Assembly (NCBI GenBank): GCA_051880395.1
Contig: JBJENW010000262.1
Location: 1-49,208, forward strand
Direction of reading: 5' to 3'
Source: JBJENW01 sp051880395
Lineage (GTDB): Bacteria > Bacillota > Clostridia > Lachnospirales > Lachnospiraceae
Length of the DNA: 49,208 bases
The notes below the pieces were generated by a model. The model saw only the letters and a list, made by a program, of their open reading frames with translations, did not search any database and was not told the origin of the DNA. Each line of letters begins with the position of its first letter. Position 1 is the first letter of the stretch. This document shows positions 43,273 to 49,208 of this stretch, piece by piece. Both the position numbers and the translations under genes were made by a program.

Positions 43273-43977
43273 TTAACCCTTTTTCTTTATATCCTTCTTT
43301 TTTAGTTTTAATAATGCATGATAAGCCGCATCCTGTTCTGCTGCTTTCTTTGTATGACCTTCTCCGATTGCGATGCCTTTTTCTCCGATTCTGGCTTCAA
43401 CCTGGAAATGCTTGTCGTGATCCGGTCCCTCCTCTCGAATCAACGCATAGTTCAGTTCCTCTGTATATTGTCCCTGCACCACTTCCTGCAGGATAGTCTT
43501 GCTATCATAAAAGAGTTTTTTGTGTTCAATATCCGTCAAGATAAAACGATGCACAAACTCTTTTGCACTAGCAAAACCACCATCTAAATAAATGGCTCCG
43601 ATCACTGCTTCTAATGCATCCGACAAAATGGACTTTCGTTTCCGCCCTCCCGTCATATCCTCCCCTTTTCCAAGTTTCAGATACTCTCCAAGCGAAATTT
43701 CTTTTGTACAAAATGCCAGTGTCGGTTCACAGACAATGCTCGCACGCAATTTTGTCAGATCTCCTTCCGGAAGTTTTGGATATTGTAAATACAAAAATTC
43801 ACTGGTTATAATTTCCAAAACTGCGTCACCCAAGAATTCCAATCGTTCGTTATCCGACTGTTTATGCAGATGTTTTTCATTTGCATAAGAGCTGTGCGTC
43901 AATGCCTGAGTCAACAATTTTCCATTCTGAAATTGATACCCGATTTTTTTTTGAAACTCCTCTTGTTGTTTGTTCAT
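43273..43977 (-). CDS. rnc: Ribonuclease III
   Basis: RNase III cleaves double-stranded RNA, including rRNA precursors. The product is 234 aa. The signature NERLEFLGDAVLE lies at about 40-52, and DALEAVIGAIYLDGG in the catalytic half. A double-stranded-RNA-binding domain covers about 160-230. The ATG at 43977 follows AAAGGTG; a GTG at 43986 is also in frame. A structured leader precedes it, downstream of acpP. Confidence 0.96.
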   Translation of the reverse strand: MNKQQEEFQKKIGYQFQNGKLLTQALTHSSYANEKHLHKQSDNERLEFLGDAVLEIITSEFLYLQYPKLPEGDLTKLRASIVCEPTLAFCTKEISLGEYLKLGKGEDMTGGRKRKSILSDALEAVIGAIYLDGGFASAKEFVHRFILTDIEHKKLFYDSKTILQEVVQGQYTEELNYALIREEGPDHDKHFQVEARIGEKGIAIGEGHTKKAAEQDAAYHALLKLKKKDIKKKG

Positions 43978-43998
43978 GTTCTTCACCTTTCCTTATCA

Positions 43999-44082
43999 GT
44001 ACTCAATTTTCGACTAAAAAGCCTTGAGTACACGGATAGGAGAAGAGCTGCGCTGTCGTCGCATCCCCTCTCCCGTATCTGT
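43999..44082 (-). other. Structured spacer between acpP and rnc
   Basis: Two inverted repeats occur in the 135-base gap. GTACTCAA/TTGAGTAC (43999-44006 with 44024-44031) has a 17-base loop. A longer imperfect stem pairs about 44032-44047 with 44067-44078 (ACGG/CCGT, a bulge, then GAGAGGGG/CTCTTCTC). Neither is followed by a T-run on the minus strand, so they are not ordinary terminators. They may be processing or control sites, as in the RNase III-cleaved leader of E. coli rnc. Confidence 0.45.
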
Positions 44083-44112
44083 TCCTTCGCATTTGCGATT
44101 TTTCTTTTTGCT

Positions 44113-44349
44113 TTATTCTTCATTGCAAGCTTTTTTTATCTGTTCTACAGCATCTCCTACAGTTACGATTTTTTCTGCTTCTTCCGTATCGATCTCAATG
44201 TCAAATTTTTCCTCAATTCCCATGATGATCTGAAAAACATCCAGAGAGTCTGCACCCAGATCATCTACAAATGTTGTTTCTTCCGTGATTTCCTCCGTGT
44301 CCACGTTTAAGACTTCTGCAATGATTTCCTTTAATTTTTCCAGTTCCAT
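44113..44349 (-). CDS. acpP: Acyl carrier protein
   Basis: ACP carries growing fatty acyl chains on phosphopantetheine. The product is 78 aa and very acidic, with the attachment motif GADSLD (Ser at about 36). An AGGAGG-like site precedes the start. It follows plsX by 18 bases. In many Firmicutes acpP lies between fatty acid genes and rnc, as here. Confidence 0.97.
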   Translation of the reverse strand: MELEKLKEIIAEVLNVDTEEITEETTFVDDLGADSLDVFQIIMGIEEKFDIEIDTEEAEKIVTVGDAVEQIKKACNEE

Positions 44350-44367
44350 CTGATTTCCTCCTTCTTC

Positions 44368-45393
44368 TTATTCTTCGGTTTCTTCTGATATATCTGTAAT
44401 ATTCTTTTTGATTTTTTCATTGATTTCCTGCTGCTTAAACGTCACACATTGAATGATCGAGTTGGTGATCTCATTTGCCTTAGAACTTCCATGTGTCTTT
44501 ACAACAAGACCTTTCAATCCCAAAAGAGGTGCTCCTCCCTGATTAGAAACATCAAAACCCTCTAATGACTGTTTTAATGCCGGTTTGATCAGCAATGCTC
44601 CTAACTTGCTGCGTGTAGAAGAGAGCAATCCTTTTTTCACCGTATGCATCAATGTTTTTGCCACACCTTCATACAATTTTAAAATGACATTTCCGACAAA
44701 TGCCTCACAGACAATGACATCTACGTTCCCCTCCGGAATATCACGCGCTTCAATGCTTCCGACAAAATTAATATCCGGACAATTTTTCAAAAGCGGAAAC
44801 GTCTCTTTTACCAGAGCATTTCCTTTTTCTTCTTCCGCACCGATATTTACGATCGCTACTTTCGGATTCTTCACGCCTACAACATGTTCCATGTAAATGG
44901 ATCCCATCCGTGCAAACTGAACCAGATGAGATGCTCTGGCATCTACATTCGCACCACAATCGATCAGTAATGATGGACCCTTTGCTGTCGGAATCAGTGG
45001 TGCAAGTGGTGGCCGCTCAATACCTTTAATTCGTCCGACTAATACCTGTCCGCCGACCAAGATCGCACCCGTACTTCCTGCCGATACAAACGCATCTGCT
45101 TCTTTGTTTTTCACCATTTTCATTCCCACAACGATCGAAGAATTTTTTTTCTTACGAATTGCCATAACCGGTGGTTCCGCCATCTCAATCACTTCATCGG
45201 CTTCCACCAGTTCCACCTTATCCTTTGGGTAAGTGTATTTACTAAGTTCTGCCTTCACTGCCGCTTTTTGTCCGACCAGAAAAACTTTGATATCTTTTCT
45301 GCTGTTAACCGCTTCAATAGCGCCTTTTACTACTTCCGCCGGAGCATTGTCTCCGCCCATAGCGTCTACTGCCACTTTTACTAGTTCCTGCAT
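44368..45393 (-). CDS. plsX: Phosphate acyltransferase PlsX
   Basis: PlsX makes acyl-phosphate from acyl-ACP, the donor for PlsY. The product is 341 aa. It begins VKVAVDAMGGDNAPAEVVKG, has SAGSTGAILVGG at about 104-115, and GAEEEKGNALVKE further on. A ribosome site AAGGAGG precedes it. A clear promoter lies just upstream, so plsX-acpP-rnc-smc can start here. Confidence 0.96.
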   Translation of the reverse strand: MQELVKVAVDAMGGDNAPAEVVKGAIEAVNSRKDIKVFLVGQKAAVKAELSKYTYPKDKVELVEADEVIEMAEPPVMAIRKKKNSSIVVGMKMVKNKEADAFVSAGSTGAILVGGQVLVGRIKGIERPPLAPLIPTAKGPSLLIDCGANVDARASHLVQFARMGSIYMEHVVGVKNPKVAIVNIGAEEEKGNALVKETFPLLKNCPDINFVGSIEARDIPEGNVDVIVCEAFVGNVILKLYEGVAKTLMHTVKKGLLSSTRSKLGALLIKPALKQSLEGFDVSNQGGAPLLGLKGLVVKTHGSSKANEITNSIIQCVTFKQQEINEKIKKNITDISEETEE

Positions 45394-45427
45394 GTAAATA
45401 CTGCCTCCTTGTGTTCAACTATTATGA

Positions 45428-45456
45428 AATATACTATATCTTTTCATAGAAATCAA
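45428..45456 (-). promoter_or_regulatory. Sigma-A promoter of plsX-acpP-rnc-smc-ftsY
   Basis: Minus strand TTGATT (45451-45456), a 17-base spacer, then TATATT (45428-45433), about 35 bases before the plsX start. The -35 begins two bases after the preceding stop codon. Confidence 0.65.
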
Positions 45457-45458
45457 GT

Positions 45459-46109
45459 TTAATATCCAACCCTTTGTAAATCTTCTTCTTTCTTTTGTTC
45501 ATCGGTCATATGCGAATAAAATACTTTTTCCAAAATGACACTCAATAAAAACGCCACTCCACCCGGAACGATAAATACAAAAATCGGTATAAACCGCAAA
45601 ACAACACCACCGGCAACCACGATTACCATGCAAAGAATCGTTTTTGGGAAATGCGCAACCGCCATCAATACAGCATTTATTATCGTTGCTTTCACAGTAT
45701 TCGCAAATCGTGCGAGATACGGGAATACATACACAGCGATCATCAGATCGATCACCAAGAATGCATAATAAACAATCGTAAAGATCTTCGCCGATTTTCC
45801 CTGCATCATACCGGATTCTTTCATAAAATAAGCATCAAATGAAAAAAGGGCTGCTAATCCACCGAGAATCAGAAATACCAGGATTCCCTGTTTTAAATTT
45901 TGTTTAAAAGAATGAAAAAATTCCTTTGAAACATACCCCTGTTCTTTTCGAACAGATTTCGTAACCGTATAGTACAATGCCACCGTTGATGCCCCTGCTG
46001 TTACAATCGGAATACAGCAAAGCACCCACAACACACTGGCGAGCATAATATCCCCCAGTTTTGTCATAAAATTAAAAAACGGATTATCCGAATTAAATAC
46101 CGCGCTCAT
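45459..46109 (-). CDS. YesL/DUF624 membrane protein
   Basis: The product is 216 aa with about five membrane segments (near 17-40, 75-95, 108-130, 135-160 and 165-190) and a charged C-tail. The start MSAVFNSDNPFFNFMTKLGD is typical of DUF624 proteins, which often sit by carbohydrate ABC transporters. Here it lies between rpmF and plsX, which are normally adjacent. Its function is unknown. It starts after the rpmF terminator, so it needs its own promoter; a TTGACA at 46162-46167 is present but has no well-spaced -10. Confidence 0.8.
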   Translation of the reverse strand: MSAVFNSDNPFFNFMTKLGDIMLASVLWVLCCIPIVTAGASTVALYYTVTKSVRKEQGYVSKEFFHSFKQNLKQGILVFLILGGLAALFSFDAYFMKESGMMQGKSAKIFTIVYYAFLVIDLMIAVYVFPYLARFANTVKATIINAVLMAVAHFPKTILCMVIVVAGGVVLRFIPIFVFIVPGGVAFLLSVILEKVFYSHMTDEQKKEEDLQRVGY

Positions 46110-46179
46110 AAGTCACACACCTCTCCTGATTATTTATTTGTCTTCCTTTTTTGTCTTACTGTCAATACTATAACAAAGA

Positions 46180-46222
46180 AAAAAGGACTGCCGCACTAAC
46201 AGTACATCATGCGACAGCCCCG
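46180..46222 (-). terminator. Intrinsic terminator after rpmF
   Basis: On the minus strand GGGGCTGTCGCATGA pairs with TAGTGCGGCAGTCC (wobbles included) around a loop, then TTTTTTC follows. Its stem text is nearly the same as the rplS terminator at 31043-31076. Confidence 0.87.
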
Positions 46223-46239
46223 TTCAATCAGTGATCTGA

Positions 46240-46419
46240 TTAGTCCTGAGGAATAATCTCTTTTTTATTATAAGATCCACAGCTCTTGCAAACTCTGTGA
46301 GGCATCATTAATTCTCCACATTTGCTGCATCTAACTAATGTTGGAGCGCTCATTTTCCAGTTTGCTCTTCTTTTATCACGTCTTCCTTTGGAAGATTTAT
46401 TTTTTGGACAAATAGACAT
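46240..46419 (-). CDS. rpmF: 50S ribosomal protein L32
   Basis: The product is 59 aa and starts MSICPKNKSSKGRRDKRRAN. It carries two zinc-binding Cys pairs, CSKCG and CKSCG (about 31-50), so it is the zinc-containing form. It has an AGGAGG site over the yceD stop (the start codon lies 3 bases past it). yceD-rpmF is the conserved pair. Confidence 0.95.
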   Translation of the reverse strand: MSICPKNKSSKGRRDKRRANWKMSAPTLVRCSKCGELMMPHRVCKSCGSYNKKEIIPQD

Positions 46420-46422
46420 AGT

Positions 46423-46965
46423 TTACACCTCCTTAAACTTGTTAAAAATATCCTGGATCGCCGCCATTCTTGGATCTGGTTCTGTTTGATCACACGTACA
46501 CTGCCGCAGGTTTAAGTTTGCACCACATTTTCTGCAAATTCCTTTGCAGTCAGGTTTGCACAGAACCTTTGCCGGCCAGTTCACCAGAATTTCATCATAG
46601 ATCAGCTCATCTACATCCAGATTGCATCCATCCATGTAAGCAGCGTCTTCCATCAGCTCTATCTCGTTTTCCTGCTTGTCCGATACAGCCTCCGGCTGCA
46701 AGGCAAACTTACGATCAATAGAAAGATGGATTTTCGTCGGCACATCCTCCAAACAGCGATCACACGGAATCTGCAAAATAATATCCGTTTCTCCGCAAAT
46801 CTGTACTGTCTGATTTCTGTTATTTTGAAACGATAACAAAAACGGTGCACCTTTCTCGATAGGAAATTCACCTAATTTCGAATCAAAAGACTGAAACTCA
46901 ATATAAACTTCTTTCTCTGTCTGCTTGTTCTCACAAGTTAACACGTCTGTAATATCTACTTTCAC
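46423..46965 (-). CDS. yceD: YceD/DUF177 family protein, GTG start
   Basis: The family accompanies rpmF and is linked to 23S rRNA metabolism in plants and bacteria. The product is 180 aa. DUF177 features include CDRCLEDV and the C-terminal Cys cluster CKPDCKGICRKCG. I choose GTG at 46965 because an AGGAG lies 7 bases upstream. The upstream ATG at 47001 overlaps the -10 box of the promoter and cannot be on the main transcript. Confidence 0.9.
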   Translation of the reverse strand: MKVDITDVLTCENKQTEKEVYIEFQSFDSKLGEFPIEKGAPFLLSFQNNRNQTVQICGETDIILQIPCDRCLEDVPTKIHLSIDRKFALQPEAVSDKQENEIELMEDAAYMDGCNLDVDELIYDEILVNWPAKVLCKPDCKGICRKCGANLNLRQCTCDQTEPDPRMAAIQDIFNKFKEV

Positions 46966-46992
46966 GCTCTTTCTCCTATTCACACCTAAACT

Positions 46993-47021
46993 ATTATACA
47001 TATGAGTTTTCGGTTTGTCAA
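46993..47021 (-). promoter_or_regulatory. Consensus sigma-A promoter of yceD-rpmF
   Basis: Minus strand TTGACA (47016-47021), exactly 17 bases, then TATAAT (46993-46998): a full consensus match. Transcription starts near 46987, about 20 bases before the GTG start codon. Confidence 0.92.
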
Positions 47022-47090
47022 TAAAAATTTTTCCTATTTTTCTGACAGTTGCTGCGATTTTGAAAATTTATTTCTCCGTAAAGAACCGAT

Positions 47091-48281
47091 TTATTTTACC
47101 AGCTCCACTGTTTCTCTTGCAATTGCAAGTTCCTCATTTGTCGCCACATAAAGAACTTTTACTTTTGAATCCGGTGTAGAAATCACTTTATAATCTTCAT
47201 GTGTATCATTTGCAGCCTCGTCCAATTTGATTCCCAAATATCCCAGATACTCGCAGATCGAGCTTCTCAGATCACCTGCATTTTCTCCCATTCCGGCAGT
47301 AAATGTGATCGCATCGACACCATTCATAGCTGCCACATATGCACCGATATATTTTACAATACGATAAACAAATGCATCATACGTCATCTGTGCACGTTTG
47401 TCCCCGTTATTCTTTGCCGCACGAACATCACGGAAATCACTCAATCCGCCGGACATACCGAAGATTCCGCTCTTCTTATTTAAGATATTTAGAACTTCCG
47501 ATACAGATAAATTTTCTTTATTTGCAATAAATTCGATGATAGACGGGTCCATATCACCGCTTCTGGTACCCATGATCAATCCCTCTAACGGAGTCAGACC
47601 CATAGAAGTATCTACCGATTTTCCATTTAACACAGCACTGACACTGGCACCGTTTCCAAGGTGGCAGACGATGGTCTTTAAGTTATTGTAATCTTTTCCA
47701 AGTACTTCTGCTGTTTTCTTTGAAACATAGCTATGGCTGGTTCCATGGAATCCGTAGCGACGGATCTTATAGTTTTCATAATACTCATATGGAAGTCCAT
47801 ACATATATGCTTTTTCTGGCATGGTCTGATGGAATGCTGTATCAAATACACCAACCATTGGTACATTCGGCATCAATTCCTGGCAGGCACGGATTCCGAT
47901 GAGGTTTGCCGGATTATGTAACGGTGCAAGGTCATTGCACTCTTCAATCGTTTTTAACACTTCCTCATTCAATACAGTGGAAGATGCAAATTTTTCACCA
48001 CCGTGTACTACACGATGACCGACTGCGCCAATCTCTTCCAAACTCTTTAAAACTCCTTTTTCCGGATCAACCAATGTGTTTAAGACAAGCTGAATCGCCT
48101 CTTTGTGGTCTGCCATCGGAACTTCTGATTCTTCTTTTTCTCCGTTCGCCGGTTTGTAAGTCATACGGCCGTCAATTCCAATTCTTTCGCACAATCCTTT
48201 TGCCAATACTTTTTCGCTCTCCGAATCAATCACCTGATATTTCAGAGAGGAACTTCCACAATTGATCACCAATACGTTCAT
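47091..48281 (-). CDS. ackA: Acetate kinase
   Basis: AckA makes ATP and acetate from acetyl phosphate, a main energy step in fermenting anaerobes. The product is 396 aa. It starts MNVLVINCGSSSLKYQ (phosphate-binding NCGSSS), with GHRVVHGG at about 84-91, FDTAFH, and RRYGFHGTSH. The start at 48281 follows AAGGAG with 9 bases between; the frame to 48302 is 7 codons longer and lacks a site. No pta gene lies beside it in the window. Confidence 0.97.
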   Translation of the reverse strand: MNVLVINCGSSSLKYQVIDSESEKVLAKGLCERIGIDGRMTYKPANGEKEESEVPMADHKEAIQLVLNTLVDPEKGVLKSLEEIGAVGHRVVHGGEKFASSTVLNEEVLKTIEECNDLAPLHNPANLIGIRACQELMPNVPMVGVFDTAFHQTMPEKAYMYGLPYEYYENYKIRRYGFHGTSHSYVSKKTAEVLGKDYNNLKTIVCHLGNGASVSAVLNGKSVDTSMGLTPLEGLIMGTRSGDMDPSIIEFIANKENLSVSEVLNILNKKSGIFGMSGGLSDFRDVRAAKNNGDKRAQMTYDAFVYRIVKYIGAYVAAMNGVDAITFTAGMGENAGDLRSSICEYLGYLGIKLDEAANDTHEDYKVISTPDSKVKVLYVATNEELAIARETVELVK

Positions 48282-48366
48282 GTTCTTTTTCTCCTTATCC
48301 ATACCCTAGTGTCAAGCACTTGCGGGGTTACTAACAATTTTTGTCTGCATCCGCACACACAATAAA

Positions 48367-48395
48367 ATTATAAACCTATTTTTTCATTAATACAA
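48367..48395 (-). promoter_or_regulatory. Sigma-A promoter of ackA
   Basis: Minus strand TTGTAT (48390-48395), 17 bases, then TATAAT (48367-48372), about 86 bases before the start codon at 48281. The -10 is perfect. Confidence 0.82.
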
Positions 48396-48496
48396 GGGTT
48401 GTTTTTCATGCAAAACATAAGAAAATATTTTTTACTCTTTATATGAGCGTAAGTCTTTGTATGTTCTACGTTATTGACCATCCACTACGTTTTCGC

Positions 48497-48945
48497 TACC
48501 ACTACTTTTTGGGCACTTTGACGAAAAATATCTCAACCGAGGGGATTTCCTACACGGACGTTTCCGGCATCCGGCAGGAGGCAAGGACCGGGGTGGCTGC
48601 AACAAAAGTGGCTAGACAGAAATGAAGTCGAGTTTGGATGGGCGGATCTGCGATGCTTTATTTTTGCTGTCTTTCGAAGGTCGGACAGTCTGCACGAATC
48701 TGTATGCCAGAGCCAGAATCAAAAGCGGATTCTTTCTCTGGCATACAGATTCGCACAGTCTCTCCGCCGAACGAAAGACAGCAAAGGTATCGCAGATCCA
48801 CCCATCCAAACTCACTAACATTTCTGTCAAAGCCACTTTTGTTGCAGCCACCCCGCACCTTGCCTCCTGCCGGATACCGGAAACTGTGTATTGGAACCGA
48901 GTGGTTGAGATATTTTTCGTTTACGCTAAAAAGTTGTGGTTCAAA
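48497..48945. repeat. Family B giant palindrome (about 450 bp)
   Basis: The region is one long inverted repeat centred on a 7-base loop at 48721-48727. The inner arms (48562-48720 and 48728-48889) match at most positions, including GGTGGCTGCAACAAAAGTGG on the left and its complement on the right. Weaker matching continues outward to 48497 and 48945. The arms differ by substitutions and by indels of 1 and 5 bases, so any frame is broken between them and the DNA is not coding. The outer left end carries two GTAGTGG units. Confidence 0.88.
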
Positions 48946-49208
48946 TTTATGTGAGTAGAAAATTCAAAGCTTCGACAAATTTTTGACTCGAAGAAAAAAT
49001 CTGTGTTTTGTCATCTTTTCTCAAAATCAAATTTACCTGCAATTGCTTTTTGGAAATATAGTATTTCTTATATTTTTTCATATATATTAAGAGCGAATTT
49101 TTGAAAAAACGGCTCATATATGAAAAGTCCTTATAACAGTAGCTATTATTCAAACTTCCAGAATTGGGTACGAAAATAAGACGAAAGCCTACATCTGTTC
49201 AAATAACG
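48946..49208. other. AT-rich sequence with no gene found
   Basis: This 263-base stretch at the right edge is AT-rich. It holds an 11-bp perfect inverted repeat, TTTTCATATAT/ATATATGAAAA (49075-49085 with 49116-49126), and a TTCGACA at about 48971, the complement of the Spo0A box TGTCGAA. The only open frame, minus strand 48947-49153 (68 codons), has Lys/Tyr/Phe-rich low-complexity content and no ribosome site. I do not call it a gene. It is probably a regulatory or decayed region for a gene past the right edge. Confidence 0.4.

Noticed and set aside
48612..48954. Open frames on both strands inside the giant palindrome (about 79 to 110 codons)
   Set aside because: The two arms have the same text but differ by indels of 1 and 5 bases, so no common frame is preserved; there are no ribosome sites, and the peptides look like read-through of structured repeat DNA.
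48947..49153. 68-codon minus frame at the right edge
   Set aside because: AT-rich, Lys/Tyr/Phe-rich low complexity, no ribosome site, overlaps the outer part of the palindrome.
1..49208. CRISPR arrays, tRNAs, rRNAs, phage, toxin-antitoxin or biosynthetic clusters
   Set aside because: No regularly spaced repeats, tRNA-like cloverleaves or signature genes were found; nearly all of the sequence is accounted for by housekeeping genes.

Overview
The window is a dense stretch of a low-GC, spore-forming Clostridia genome. Gene orders, the class III ribonucleotide reductase and the sporulation protease SpoIVB all point to an anaerobic gut-type Lachnospiraceae. That placement is an inference from protein sequence and synteny; there is no rRNA here to test it. 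Every protein gene I can support lies on the minus strand, so transcription runs from high to low coordinates. I see no phage, insertion sequence with a transposase, CRISPR array, tRNA or rRNA.

In transcription order: (1) 48281-46240 holds ackA, then yceD-rpmF behind a consensus promoter. (2) 46109-35339 holds a YesL-type membrane protein, then plsX-acpP-rnc-smc-ftsY (lipid synthesis, RNase III, chromosome condensation, SRP receptor), followed by a threonine ammonia-lyase and a class A penicillin-binding protein. (3) 35268-24767 is the ylxM-ffh-rpsP-khpA / rimM-trmD-rplS / lepB-rbgA-rnhB block. It continues into a FliK-like and an FlhB-tail-like gene (ylqG/ylqH type), yraN and pgeF. (4) 24756-21586 is a GntR-ABC ATPase-permease transporter operon. 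(5) 21493-18496 is der-plsY-gpsA. (6) 18291-14307 is a nucleotide block: nrdD-nrdG behind paired NrdR-like boxes, a dUTPase, and a phosphoribosyltransferase with a zinc-ribbon-like tail. (7) 14088-10531 holds an MsmX/UgpC-type ABC ATPase, a PucR/CdaR-type regulator and two tandem type I signal peptidases. (8) 10454-64 is the conserved Firmicutes run yqhY-nusB-xseA-xseB-ispA-dxs-tlyA-nadK-argR-recN-spoIVB. The spo0A gene would normally follow just past the left edge.

Most genes are housekeeping, overlapping or spaced by a few bases, so long co-transcripts are likely. They are broken up by seven clear intrinsic terminators and several strong promoters, listed below.

The non-housekeeping content is two families of palindromic, non-coding repeat DNA. 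Family A is a 163-bp near-perfect inverted repeat at 28469-28631. It has a 60-bp internally deleted sibling beside it and a diverged copy at 15514-15640. Family B is a roughly 450-bp giant hairpin at 48497-48945. Its end sequence reappears at bases 1-33 of the window, which implies another copy just outside the left edge. These are the best candidates for something undescribed. They have no transposase and look like mobile miniature elements or structured-RNA modules.
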